A program made the position numbers and the translations under genes. Below are positions 43,129 through 58,345 of a stretch of DNA of 64,000 nucleotides, one piece after another. The notes beneath the pieces are model-generated. The model saw only the letters and a list, made by a program, of their open reading frames with translations, did no database searches and was not told the DNA's origin. The stretch comes from Bacteroidota bacterium (GTDB lineage: Bacteria; Chlamydiota; Chlamydiia; Chlamydiales; FEN-1388). The stretch spans positions 1-64,000 of the forward strand of contig JABDGV010000002.1 of the NCBI GenBank assembly GCA_013285825.1. The letters run 5' to 3'. Each line of letters begins with the position of its first letter. Positions within the stretch are counted from its first letter, which is position 1.

Positions 43129-44172
43129 ATGAGAAAGAGAGTATTACTTGCTTTAAGCATACTGTTGGCTTGTTCGGGCAGTATCATGAAAGGCAGCGAA
43201 ACTATCGAGACGCTTTCTCTGGATATCATTTCTTATGAGGCTTTTCAAAAAGAAGATCCTCAATCTCTGATCGTACTGAAATCTGCTTTATATGAAAAAG
43301 GCATCGTAGGGATTAAAGCTGTTCCAGGATACAAAGAAAAGCTTTTGAAGTTTATTGAAACAGCTCGTGAATTTTCAGCGCTTCCAGAAGAGATAAAAGA
43401 GTCGTATGCCCCTAATCATGCTCTAGGCGAGACATTCCTCGGTTATGAAAAAGGCAAAGAGAAATTTAAGCGTCCCGATGGCAGATGGGTTGTAGATGAT
43501 CTCAAAGTCTCCTACTACGGATTTGTTCCAGATAGCTTACTCAACAAATGGCCTTTGGAAGTTGATTTAAGAACTCCCTTTCAAGATTTGGGATTCTTGA
43601 TGTCTGAGATGGGAGAGGCTGTCATGAAGAAAATTGGGCTTTTAGGGCCTGATACGGGAATTTCTTTAGATGGCGTTCCCCGATTAGGACGCATGCTCTA
43701 CTATCGCAAAAGTGGAAATAGCGCAGTTGAGAACCCTTTTTGGTGCGGGGCTCATTTAGACCATGGAATGTTTACGACACTCCTTCCAGCCTTTTATTTT
43801 GCAAACGGGGAGGCAATTCCTGAACCAGAGGAGGCAGGACTCTTTGTTAGAACATCTCAAGACAAGGGCTTTAAGAAAGTTATAGCTGATGACATAGATG
43901 TCATGATGTTTCAGGTGGGAGAGTTTGGCCAGCTTGCTACGAACGACGGTATCAGAGCAACTGAACATAGAGTGCATAAGGCTTTTGGTTGTGTTGAACG
44001 CTATACAATGGCTCTCTTTTTTGATGCCCCGATGGAGAGTGTCATCCATTCATATTCAGAGTTAACTCAAGATATTCGCTATGGTGGGGGCCCCGGTGAT
44101 CCTTGTTCTTATCGGCAGTGGAATGAGGAATCATTCAAACGCTATGTAGTGAAAGATGAGAGTAAAAACTAG
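43129..44172 (+). CDS. exported 2-oxoglutarate/Fe(II) oxygenase, isopenicillin-N-synthase-like
   Basis: 347 residues. The fold's Fe ligands are H209-x-D211 (A-H-L-D-H-G-M) and H280 (T-E-H-R-V-H), with R291-Y-T for cosubstrate binding, as in the isopenicillin N synthase superfamily. The N-terminus M-R-K-R-V-L-L-A-L-S-I-L-L-A-C-S-G-S is a signal peptide with a possible lipobox cysteine at 15. Export of this enzyme type is uncommon. The substrate is unknown. GGAAGG precedes the ATG. It stands alone between two repeat elements. Confidence 0.8.
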   Translation: MRKRVLLALSILLACSGSIMKGSETIETLSLDIISYEAFQKEDPQSLIVLKSALYEKGIVGIKAVPGYKEKLLKFIETAREFSALPEEIKESYAPNHALGETFLGYEKGKEKFKRPDGRWVVDDLKVSYYGFVPDSLLNKWPLEVDLRTPFQDLGFLMSEMGEAVMKKIGLLGPDTGISLDGVPRLGRMLYYRKSGNSAVENPFWCGAHLDHGMFTTLLPAFYFANGEAIPEPEEAGLFVRTSQDKGFKKVIADDIDVMMFQVGEFGQLATNDGIRATEHRVHKAFGCVERYTMALFFDAPMESVIHSYSELTQDIRYGGGPGDPCSYRQWNEESFKRYVVKDESKN

Positions 44173-44202
44173 AGTTTCACCGATCTACAAAACAAAAATA
44201 AC

Positions 44203-44303
44203 AGGATATTAGGATAGTCAGGATAAAAAGTTAACTAATTAATAGTTTAATGAAATTTGTTATCTTATCCTGACCATCATAATATCCCGTTATTTTCTTT
44301 CTA
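44203..44303. repeat. palindromic intergenic repeat (AATAACAGGATATT family)
   Basis: AAAATAACAGGATATTAGGATAG and TCAGGATAAAA on the left pair with TTATCCTGACC, ATAATATCCCGTTATTTT on the right, with two or three mismatches. The loop holds TTAATTAATAGTTTAA-like AT sequence. It follows the oxygenase gene and may terminate it. The motif resembles a repeat type found between genes in many bacteria. Confidence 0.75.
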
Positions 44304-44351
44304 AAATTTTATTAAATGGTTTAGGCTTTCATTAATATTGGAGAAAATATC

Positions 44352-44735
44352 ATGCGTCAATTTTTAACAGCTTTTATTGCAGCTACTGCACTTCTCGTTG
44401 CACCTATATCTGCACAAGAACAGTGTGTACAAGAACAGTGCGCGCATATTGAAGCTATGCTCCAAATGAAGCAAGCCAATGTAGCGCAAGGGACTATAAT
44501 CTATTCGATAACCTTTCAAGGAAATAGCGCGATCCAAACAAGCACTTTGCAACAGCAGCTTAAGATAAACCCTAATACCGAATACAGTTTTCATGGGTTT
44601 ACTAAAGCTGTCCGCAGGGTACAAATCTATTATATGAACAACAATTTTCCGCAGGCAAAGGCGACCTACCAAGTGTTTCCTTCAGCTGTTGATGGGCAAA
44701 TTGCTATTGTGATCACGATTCAGGAAGGTGCTTAG
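44352..44735 (+). CDS. secreted single-POTRA-domain protein
   Basis: 127 residues with a signal peptide ending at about residue 21 (A-P-I-S-A). After a short cysteine-containing stretch (two C-V/A-Q/H repeats), residues 47-126 follow the POTRA pattern: I-I-Y-S-I-T-F-Q-G-N-S-A-I-Q-T-S-T-L, then A-V-R-R-V-Q-I-Y-Y-M-N-N-N-F-P-Q-A-K-A-T. POTRA domains normally occur as tandem repeats in BamA/FhaC/TamA; here there is one alone without a barrel. A periplasmic chaperone or accessory is possible. GGAG lies before the ATG. Confidence 0.7.
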   Translation: MRQFLTAFIAATALLVAPISAQEQCVQEQCAHIEAMLQMKQANVAQGTIIYSITFQGNSAIQTSTLQQQLKINPNTEYSFHGFTKAVRRVQIYYMNNNFPQAKATYQVFPSAVDGQIAIVITIQEGA

Positions 44736-44748
44736 ATCGATCCGGTAT

Positions 44749-45987
44749 TTAAGGATTGAGTTGCTTGAGGACCATCTTTAGTGCTGCAAAAAATCGATCG
44801 AGATCTTCTTCATTATTATAGAAGGCAAGGGATGCTCGAAGAGCTGAATCGCAGCCAAAACGGCGCAATATTGGCTGTCCGCAAAGATGTCCCGAACGGA
44901 TGGCAACTCCTTGAAGATCGAGTAGAGTGGCAGCATCGAGGGGATGGACGCCCTCAATTGTAAAAGTTGCAAGCGCACCTCGCATCTTCGCCTTTCCAAT
45001 AAGCTTCAACCCTTTTATTTGGCTTAAACCTGAAAGCAGCTTTTCCAAGAGATGATGCTCCCAAGCCTTAATTGCTTGAAGATCCAAGCTCGTAAGGTAA
45101 TCAAGAGCTGCTCCAAGACCAATTGCTTCAGCAATGATGGGAGTGCCCGGTTCAAATTTGACTGGCGTAGTATTGTAGGTTGTTTTTTCAAACGTTACTC
45201 GATCGATCATATCGCCGCCGCCTCGCGAGGGAGCTAGCTTTTCAAGCAGTTCAAGACGGCCCCAAAGCACACCTATACCAGTTGGTCCCACCATTTTATG
45301 GCCTGAGCAGGCAAAAAAGTCGCAGCCAAGGGTCTGTAGATCTATTGGTTCATGCGAGGCGCTCTGTGCCCCATCAAGAACGACAAGCGCTCCATGTCTA
45401 TGGGCGAGGGCTGCAATTTGTTCTACAGGATTGCAGGTGCCTAAGATATTGGCGATATGGGGAAAGCTGACGACAGCGACCGACTGAGAGTTAAGGATTT
45501 TTTCAAAGGCATCCATATCAATTTCGCCCGAATCAAGAACAGGACAGACTGCAAGTTTGAGCGAATACTGCTCAGAGATCATCTGCCATGGGACGATATT
45601 TGAGTGGTGCTCCATCTCGGTTATGAGGATTGTTTGGCCAGGTTTTAAATAGCTTTGAGCAAGGCTAAAGGCCAAAATATTTAAGCTATCGGTTGTTCCA
45701 CGGGTAAAGATTATTTCTCGCGAAGAAAAGGCATTAAAGAAAGATGCAACCTTTTCACGTGCACTTTGGTAAAGGCCGCTTGCCTCTTGGGCAGTGGAAT
45801 AGACTGCTCGATGGACGGTTCCATACTGTTCACGGTAAAAGGTGCTGATTGTGTCGATGACTGAGTTGGGCTTATGTGTCGTTGCAGCGCTATCGAGATA
45901 GGTGAAGGGCTTTCCATGGATCTTCTTTGCGAGCATGGGGAAGTCGACCCTTGCATCTTTAATACGCTGAATTTGTTGAGTACTCAT
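44749..45987 (-). CDS. sufS: cysteine desulfurase SufS
   Basis: 412 residues. A PLP enzyme releasing sulfur from cysteine. Key motifs: Y-L-D-S-A-A-T-T-H-K-P near residue 29, T-E-M-E-H-H-S-N-I-V-P-W, D-G-A-Q-S-A-S-H, the PLP lysine in F-F-A-C-S-G-H-K-M-V-G-P-T-G-I-G, and the catalytic cysteine in R-S-G-H-L-C-G-Q-P. It delivers sulfur to the SufBCD scaffold. It is the last gene of the operon, separated from sufD by a palindromic repeat. Confidence 0.96.
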   Translation of the reverse strand: MSTQQIQRIKDARVDFPMLAKKIHGKPFTYLDSAATTHKPNSVIDTISTFYREQYGTVHRAVYSTAQEASGLYQSAREKVASFFNAFSSREIIFTRGTTDSLNILAFSLAQSYLKPGQTILITEMEHHSNIVPWQMISEQYSLKLAVCPVLDSGEIDMDAFEKILNSQSVAVVSFPHIANILGTCNPVEQIAALAHRHGALVVLDGAQSASHEPIDLQTLGCDFFACSGHKMVGPTGIGVLWGRLELLEKLAPSRGGGDMIDRVTFEKTTYNTTPVKFEPGTPIIAEAIGLGAALDYLTSLDLQAIKAWEHHLLEKLLSGLSQIKGLKLIGKAKMRGALATFTIEGVHPLDAATLLDLQGVAIRSGHLCGQPILRRFGCDSALRASLAFYNNEEDLDRFFAALKMVLKQLNP

Positions 45988-46010
45988 AAGTAAGACAATC
46001 TTTAAAAGTT

Positions 46011-46138
46011 TAAACGCAAAGACGCAAAGATGCGAAGACGCAGAGAAAGAAAAGAGAACATGTCCTGAAGGTTCATCGTGGACTAATCATTTTTGTTGCC
46101 TTCTCTCTCGCCTTAGCGTCTTTGTGCCTTTGCGTTTA
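46011..46138. repeat. palindromic repeat between sufD and sufS (CGCAAAGACGC family)
   Basis: The left arm from 46011 begins TAAACGCAAAGACGCAAAGA and the right arm ends with CTTTGTGCCTTTGCGTTTA at 46138, an imperfect inverted pair of about 36 bases each. The right end includes the sufD stop codon. The family recurs after secA near 30926. It may reduce read-through from sufD to sufS. Confidence 0.75.
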
Positions 46139-47461
46139 ATTTATTTTGTTCGAGAGCCTAGTAGTTCCATATAAGCTGATGACGAGTTCATGTGCTCTTT
46201 CTCGCATGGTCTGATTTGGCATTAAGTTTACAACCTCCTGGCAAAAACCCTGGATTAAGCAGGCGCGGGCGACATCTTCACTAAGCCCTCGAGTACGTAA
46301 ATAGAAGAGCTGCTCTTTATCGAGCTGTCCTGAAGTTGCTCCGTGCGACGCTTTTACGTCATCAGCAAAAATTTCAAGGTTTGGCTTCGAGAGCGCCTCA
46401 GCGCTGCTATTCAAGATAAGGTTGTTGTTGAGCTGGTACGCCTCTGTTTTTTGCGCTTTTTGCCGAACCCAGATTTTACCCTCAAAGCTTGAGCGGCTCG
46501 AGTCATGGAGCACATTTTTAAAAAGCTGCATGGAAGAGCAGTGCGGCTCTTGATGATCGACAACAACGTGGATATGGCCCTCTTTCGTTCCTGAAAGCAT
46601 GTTCACGCCATTTAAGGAAGCGTGGCCATTTTCTCCTGCCATCTGCACTCGGATTGATTTTCGAGAAAAGGCAGCATCTACGACCGAAGTCATTGTAAAT
46701 TTAGCATCTCTCTTAAGATTTGCTCTGAGTGCTGAAAAGTGATGTGCTTCAGAGTTATGAAGATATTGCGAATAAGCACAAGTAGCGTTGTCTTCAAGTA
46801 TGAAATCGATATATCGGTTGTCAAACAAGTTTACATATGCGCCTGAAGAAGTATCGACAAAAACAGCTTCGGATGATTTTCCAAGGGCAATTTGAGCTCG
46901 AGGCATTGTCCATGATGGGTGGTCGATATCGTATATGTGGTGGAATTGGATATGCGATTCAAGCTTTTTATTGGGCGGGATACAGAGTAAGAGCCCTTCA
47001 TGATGGCAGGCGTTATTGAGCGAAACAAATGGATCTACCTCTTCTTTTAAGCTCTTGGCCCATGTACCTTGAAGAAGAGAAGAGTACGCTCGAGATGCCT
47101 GCGTAAGAGGCATTATAACAATATCTTTAAGTCCAGAGATATCTGAAAGTTCAGGTCTAAAAGCGCCATTGGCAAAGACTAAAAAGGAGCCTTTCGCTTC
47201 TGGAAGAATATGGGGGTAGAGCGATTCTCTTTTGATCTCACACGCTTCTGCTTTTTCAAGATTGAGTGTAAAAAGAGGATCGAGCCGCACATATCGAAAA
47301 GCTTCATCATTTGCATCTGGAAGGCCGATTTCGAGAAGGTGGTCCCACGCTTTAAGCCGCTTTTTTCGGAGCATGTCCGGTTCATAGGGAGAGTCGCAAT
47401 GCTCTTCAAACTGGCTAAAGAACTGCTCGGCTAAAGTGCATTCTTGAGTAGATTCTGTCAT
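46136..47461 (-). CDS. sufD: Fe-S cluster scaffold protein SufD
   Basis: 441 residues. The SufB/SufD beta-helix core is visible, with D-V-K-A-S-H-G-A-T-S-G-Q-L-D-K-E-Q-L-F-Y-L-R-T-R-G at the conserved C-terminal end. It pairs with SufB and SufC to build Fe-S clusters. Start codon overlaps the sufC stop by four bases (ATGA), and its own stop lies within a palindromic repeat. Confidence 0.93.
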   Translation of the reverse strand: MTESTQECTLAEQFFSQFEEHCDSPYEPDMLRKKRLKAWDHLLEIGLPDANDEAFRYVRLDPLFTLNLEKAEACEIKRESLYPHILPEAKGSFLVFANGAFRPELSDISGLKDIVIMPLTQASRAYSSLLQGTWAKSLKEEVDPFVSLNNACHHEGLLLCIPPNKKLESHIQFHHIYDIDHPSWTMPRAQIALGKSSEAVFVDTSSGAYVNLFDNRYIDFILEDNATCAYSQYLHNSEAHHFSALRANLKRDAKFTMTSVVDAAFSRKSIRVQMAGENGHASLNGVNMLSGTKEGHIHVVVDHQEPHCSSMQLFKNVLHDSSRSSFEGKIWVRQKAQKTEAYQLNNNLILNSSAEALSKPNLEIFADDVKASHGATSGQLDKEQLFYLRTRGLSEDVARACLIQGFCQEVVNLMPNQTMRERAHELVISLYGTTRLSNKIN

Positions 47462-48231
47462 GGAGTCGCACCTACTTCAGGCGTTATCCAATCATACCCC
47501 TTCTCTTCAAGCTTGAGAGCAAGCTCAGCTCCGCCGGAAAGAACAATTTTGCCATCAATCATCACATGGACAAAGTCTGGTTTGATGTAGTCTAAAAGGC
47601 GCTGGTAGTGGGTAATGAGAAGCAGCCCCTTTTCAGGAGTCATAAGGGTTGTAACGCCTTTCGCTACGATTCGCATCGCATCGATATCAAGGCCAGAGTC
47701 CGTTTCATCGAGAATCGAGACTTTGGGATCTAAAACGGCCATCTGGAGAATTTCATTTCGTTTTTTCTCGCCGCCTGAAAAGCCTTCATTGACCGATCGC
47801 TCGGAAAACTCATCTCGAACGTCCATCATTTTCATCTTTTCTCTAAGAAGCTTATTAAATGAAGCATCATCAAGAGGCTCTAATTTCTGCGCTTTTCGAT
47901 TGGCATTAAGAGCAAGCTGGAGGAACTGACGATTGGAGACTCCAGCCACCTCAACAGGGTATTGGAAACTCATGAACAGGCCGAGATGAGCGCGCTCTTC
48001 TGGGTCGAGCTCTAAAATCTCTTTGCCTTCTAGTCGAACTGTACCGCTAGTAATGTCGTAGGCAGGGTCTCCTGCGAGGATCTTAGCAAGAGTTGATTTT
48101 CCAGCTCCGTTTGGGCCCATGATAGCATGGATTTGGCCTGGAAGGATCGAGAGGCTGATGCCGTTTAAAATTGGTTTATCAGCAATGGTAGCTGAGAGAT
48201 TTTCAATCTCTAAAATAGGGTTTTTGGGCAT
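47458..48231 (-). CDS. sufC: Fe-S assembly ATPase SufC
   Basis: 257 residues. An ABC-type ATPase: Walker A G-P-N-G-A-G-K-S-T at about 39-47, signature F-S-G-G-E-K-K-R-N near 150, Walker B with S-I-L-D-E-T-D-S-G-L-D and the H-loop L-L-I-T-H-Y. The features A-G-D-P-A-Y and F-M-S-F-Q-Y-P are SufC specific. Located between sufB and sufD in the order of other chlamydial suf operons. Confidence 0.97.
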   Translation of the reverse strand: MPKNPILEIENLSATIADKPILNGISLSILPGQIHAIMGPNGAGKSTLAKILAGDPAYDITSGTVRLEGKEILELDPEERAHLGLFMSFQYPVEVAGVSNRQFLQLALNANRKAQKLEPLDDASFNKLLREKMKMMDVRDEFSERSVNEGFSGGEKKRNEILQMAVLDPKVSILDETDSGLDIDAMRIVAKGVTTLMTPEKGLLLITHYQRLLDYIKPDFVHVMIDGKIVLSGGAELALKLEEKGYDWITPEVGATP

Positions 48232-48236
48232 AAATA

Positions 48237-49709
48237 TTATCCGACTGAATGCTCAAGCTTGAGTGTTAATAGATTTTTAGCTTCCTGAGCGAACTCGAAA
48301 GGAAGCTCATCGAGAACTTTTTTGCAGAAACCGTTGACAATTAGGTTTACGGCATCTTCAAAAGAAATTCCGCGTGATCTGAAGTAAAAAAGCTGCTCTT
48401 CATTGAGTTTTGAAGTAGAAGCTTCATGCTCCAGCTGGCTGGAAGCGTTGTGGTTTTCGATATAGGGAAAGGTGTTGGCGGAGCAGCGATCGCCCACTAG
48501 CATCGAGTCGCACTGAGTATAATTTCTCGCCCCTTCAGCTTTGCCTACAATCTTAACAAGGCCTCGATAGGTGTTGTGGGACTGCTCGGCAGCAATTCCC
48601 TTTGAAACTATCGTCGAAGTAGTGTTTTTGCCGATGTGGACCATTTTGGTTCCAGTATCGGCCTGCATAAAACCGTTGGTGAGGGCGACAGAGTAAAATT
48701 CACCGACAGAGTTATCCCCTTTCAAGATGCAGCCTGGGTATTTCCAGGTGATTGCAGCACCAGCTTCAACTTGTGTCCAGGAGATTTTTGAGGACTCTCC
48801 AGCGCAAAGCCCTCGCTTGGTCACGAAGTTATAGACACCGCCCTCTCCAGTCTTGGGATTGCCGGCATACCAGTTTTGAATCGTCGAGTATTTAATTTCA
48901 GCTCGGTTGTGGGCGACAAGTTCAACGACTGCTGCGTGGAGCTGGTTATTATCAAAGGCGGGCGCTGTGCAGCCCTCTAAGTAGCTGACGTGGGAGTCAT
49001 CTTCGGCAATGATGAGCGTTCTCTCAAACTGGCCGCTCTCTTTATCGTTGATGCGGAAATAGGTCGAAAGCTCCATTGGGCAGCGAACGCCTTTGGGAAT
49101 GTAGACGAAGGAGCCGTCGGTGAAGACGGCTGAGTTGAGAGCGGCAAAAAAGTTGTCATGAATAGGCACAACCGAAGCCATGTATTTTTTAACGAGGTCT
49201 GGGTAGGTTTGGATAGCTTCCGAGATGGAGCAGAGAATGACTCCTGCCTCTTTGAGCTTGCTTTGGAATGTGGTGCCTAAAGAGACCGAGTCAAAAACAA
49301 CGTCGACTGCGACGTTGACGAGCCGCTTTTGCTCATCGACTGGAATGCCGAGACGCTCGAAGGTTTTCAAAAGTTCAGGTTCAGCATCTGAGAGCTTATT
49401 GAGTAGAGGCTTGTGCTTGGGAGCAGAGTAGTAGGTGATGTTCTGATAGTCGATAGGCCCATAGCGAAGGTTTGCCCAGCGAGGCTCTTTCATCTCCTTC
49501 CACTTGTTAAAAGCTTTGAGACGAAAGTCGAGCATCCAATCGGGTTCATTTTTCTTCTTAGAAAGCGCACGAACGATCTCTTCGTTTAACCCTTTGGGGA
49601 AGGATTCTGTCTCGATATCCGTGACGAATCCATACTTATAGTCGCCGCGGCTATAGTCCTGCCCTTTTGCTTCTGCCAAATCTGTAGTATCTGTTAAATC
49701 TGCTGCCAC
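48237..49709 (-). CDS. sufB: Fe-S cluster scaffold protein SufB
   Basis: 490 residues, standard length. Motifs include [20 protein letters not shown], the segment [16 protein letters not shown], and the C-terminal [15 protein letters not shown]. The central cysteine of L-E-G-C-T supports sulfur transfer and cluster formation. First gene of sufBCDS on the minus strand. Confidence 0.96.
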   Translation of the reverse strand: MAADLTDTTDLAEAKGQDYSRGDYKYGFVTDIETESFPKGLNEEIVRALSKKKNEPDWMLDFRLKAFNKWKEMKEPRWANLRYGPIDYQNITYYSAPKHKPLLNKLSDAEPELLKTFERLGIPVDEQKRLVNVAVDVVFDSVSLGTTFQSKLKEAGVILCSISEAIQTYPDLVKKYMASVVPIHDNFFAALNSAVFTDGSFVYIPKGVRCPMELSTYFRINDKESGQFERTLIIAEDDSHVSYLEGCTAPAFDNNQLHAAVVELVAHNRAEIKYSTIQNWYAGNPKTGEGGVYNFVTKRGLCAGESSKISWTQVEAGAAITWKYPGCILKGDNSVGEFYSVALTNGFMQADTGTKMVHIGKNTTSTIVSKGIAAEQSHNTYRGLVKIVGKAEGARNYTQCDSMLVGDRCSANTFPYIENHNASSQLEHEASTSKLNEEQLFYFRSRGISFEDAVNLIVNGFCKKVLDELPFEFAQEAKNLLTLKLEHSVG

Positions 49710-49794
49710 AAAAATTCATTAAATTAAAATTGGTACTTATAATAAACGGAATTTGTGTTTGTGACCAGAGATTTAAGTTCCTTCATAAGATCGA

Positions 49795-49828
49795 CTTTAA
49801 CAATCCAATGGAGTTTTGCAGAAAGCTC
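49795..49828. repeat. MITE-like element, single-end remnant (copy 3)
   Basis: On the minus strand this reads GAGCTTTCTGCAAAACTCC then ATTGGATTGTTAA, matching the left ends of the copies at 27743 and 42914. No right end was found. It abuts the stop codon of the last short propeller gene, whose final residue is Thr instead of the Pro seen in its paralogues. Confidence 0.65.
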
Positions 49829-50642
49829 ATGTGTTTCGATAAAACAGGGCTCGAAGAAACGGTGCGTCCATAGTATATGTGGGGCCTGAGACAGTGTTGG
49901 TAGTGAGGTTGATTTTGGTAATATTAGTTGAGCCTTCATAGGCTATAAGTGCGTATAGTCCATCTGCCGTGATGGAAATTGCAGTCGGGTTGCTGTTTAC
50001 AGAAATGGTCGTGCTAACGGTATTGCTGCTTAAGTCGATGACTGAGATGTTGCTTGATCCCATGTTGGGGATATACGCATAATTTCCATTGGGGGTAATA
50101 TCGATGTCCATCGGATTTGTTCCGACAGAAATAGTGGAGCCTGTTACGGTATTTGTGCTCAAATCAATGACTGAGACGTTATTATCATCTGCATTAACCA
50201 CATAGGCATAATCACCGTTCGGTGTAATACGAATACCTTGAGGGTTAGTTCCGACAGAAATGGGAGAGCCCGTTACGGTATTTGTGCTCAAATCAATAAT
50301 TGAGATGTTGTTGTCGCCTGAATTTACCACGTAGCCAGTCGAACTATCAGAAGTAATAGCCATATCTATAGGAGTTGAGCCGACAGCTATCGACACATTG
50401 GTGAGTGTATTGATAGTGAGGTCATAGACGGTGACATCATTTGATCCCGAAGTGAGGATATAGGCCCAATGTCTATTAGGTGTGTAGGAGATGAGCATGG
50501 GGTTAATAGCAGTCTTCTCGAGTAGAGTAGAAACTTGTAAATCCCCTGCTTCAATGTCAGGTGTATTTGTAAGAAGCGCGCTGGAAACGAGGATGACCGC
50601 ACTTGCAAAAAGTACATACAGCATTGGTTTAAACAGGTTCAT
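49827..50642 (-). CDS. short secreted YVTN beta-propeller protein (module 4)
   Basis: 271 residues with a signal peptide (about 1-24). The body consists of about five to six YVTN-type repeats of roughly 42 residues, with repeated [20 protein letters not shown] and A-I/D-I-T-P-N-G motifs, giving a beta-propeller. The N-terminus M-N-L-F-K-P-M-L-Y matches the other short copies. It ends A-L-F-Y-R-N-T, compared with L-F-x-R-N-P in the others. It follows the giant gene and is the last gene of the array. Such propellers usually bind proteins or glycans; no partner is indicated. Confidence 0.85.
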   Translation of the reverse strand: MNLFKPMLYVLFASAVILVSSALLTNTPDIEAGDLQVSTLLEKTAINPMLISYTPNRHWAYILTSGSNDVTVYDLTINTLTNVSIAVGSTPIDMAITSDSSTGYVVNSGDNNISIIDLSTNTVTGSPISVGTNPQGIRITPNGDYAYVVNADDNNVSVIDLSTNTVTGSTISVGTNPMDIDITPNGNYAYIPNMGSSNISVIDLSSNTVSTTISVNSNPTAISITADGLYALIAYEGSTNITKINLTTNTVSGPTYTMDAPFLRALFYRNT

Positions 50643-50670
50643 ATAAAAGCACCTTCATTAATTTTGCATT

Positions 50671-50694
50671 CCCTATCCTATACTGGGGATAGGG
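50671..50694 (-). terminator. stem-loop between giant collagen-like gene and its short partner
   Basis: CCCTATCC (50671-50678) pairs with GGATAGGG (50687-50694). On the minus strand it follows the long gene's stop (50723) and precedes the short gene's start (50642). No T run follows on the minus strand, so it may moderate rather than stop transcription. The other three long/short gaps keep a related sequence with ACCTATA near the same place. Confidence 0.4.
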
Positions 50695-50722
50695 GTTTGT
50701 AACAATTTTTTTTACTCCAACG

Positions 50723-57190
<6,468 letters not shown>

Positions 57191-57339
57191 CTAAATCGGT
57201 TGGTATAAAAACCTTAAAAGATTTTGGCTCTTACCTATAAAGAAGCTGAGTGATTGTAACAAGTTTTTTTAAATTCTAACTCTTGAAATAGGATTCAATG
57301 GGAAGGATATTCAAATAGGTCACTCACAATATTGGTCGA

Positions 57340-57456
57340 AAGATCCATGCAAGATCCATGAAAGATCCATGAAAGATCCATGAGAGATCAAGGACTGCTC
57401 CATCACTGCTCCATTAATTAGAAACCCCATTTGCCTTGATGACAAATGGAGTTTCT
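57340..57456. repeat. 11-bp tandem repeat and hairpin in the 326-bp gap
   Basis: 57340-57383 holds four copies of AAGATCCATGA (the first ends C). ACTGCTCCATC/ACTGCTCCATT follows. 57420-57456 contains a 14-bp stem AGAAACCCCATTTG with one mismatch, just past the stop of the short gene at 57484. The gap 57158-57483 separates two modules; the rest (57158-57339) shows no gene but should hold the promoter of the giant gene. Confidence 0.8.
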
Positions 57457-57483
57457 ATAAGAGCATGAGCAGTTAAAAATTCT

Positions 57484-58281
57484 TTAAGGGTTTCTCATAA
57501 AAAGACTTTGTAGCTGTAATCCCACATCAAATGAAGGACCTGACACGCTGTTGTTGGATAGAATGATTTTTGTGGCCATAGTGGAGCCTTCATAGCCAAC
57601 AAGTGCATATTTTCCATCTTTTGTGATGAAAATTCTATCAGGGTTAGTGTCTACAGAAATTGAGGAGCCCACAGTATTGTTGCTAAGTGTGATGATTGAG
57701 ATATTGTTAGAACCTGTGTTCGTGACATAGGCATAGTTCCCGTTTGGAGTAATCGAAATGTCTGAAGGGGAAGTTCCTAGAGCGATAGGAGAGCCGGTTA
57801 CGACATTTGTTCCCAGGTTAATTATAGAGGCAGTGTTGTCGCCTTCATTTACCACATAGGCTAATAGACCGTTAGGAGCAATAGCAATACCTTGAGGATT
57901 ATGTCCTACAGATATGGTTCCTGTGACGGTATTTGTAGCGACATCAATAACTGAGACGTTGTTTGAACCGGAGTTGACTGTATACACAGTTGTTCCATTT
58001 GGGGTGACAGCAATATCTACTGGGGTTGTGCCGACGGCTATGGATACATTTGTGAGAGTGTTTGTGGTGAGGTCATAGACAGTGACATTATTCGAGCCGG
58101 AAGTGAGGATATAGGCCCAATGACCATCAGGGGTGTAGGTGATAACCATTGGGTTGATGGTTGGCCCTTTAGAGATTAAAGAGGAAGTTTTTACGGCCTC
58201 CTGCCAATTGGTTGGTCCAGCTGCAAAAAGTGAATGCGAGCATGCAACTGCTACAAAAAACATTGGCTTCAATAGGTTCAT
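57484..58281 (-). CDS. short secreted YVTN beta-propeller protein (module 3)
   Basis: 265 residues. Signal peptide M-N-L-L-K-P-M-F-F-V-A-V-A-C-S-H-S-L-F-A-A. Five to six repeats with [18 protein letters not shown] and I-A-P-N-G-L-L-A-Y-V motifs. It ends L-Q-S-L-F-M-R-N-P, the conserved short-family tail. It is downstream of the collagen-free long gene by about 65 bases. Confidence 0.87.
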   Translation of the reverse strand: MNLLKPMFFVAVACSHSLFAAGPTNWQEAVKTSSLISKGPTINPMVITYTPDGHWAYILTSGSNNVTVYDLTTNTLTNVSIAVGTTPVDIAVTPNGTTVYTVNSGSNNVSVIDVATNTVTGTISVGHNPQGIAIAPNGLLAYVVNEGDNTASIINLGTNVVTGSPIALGTSPSDISITPNGNYAYVTNTGSNNISIITLSNNTVGSSISVDTNPDRIFITKDGKYALVGYEGSTMATKIILSNNSVSGPSFDVGLQLQSLFMRNP

Positions 58282-58345
58282 ATAAAAACACCTTATTTGA
58301 GTTATCTCAATCTATATTGATAACAGCGGATTGAGACAAGTTTTT

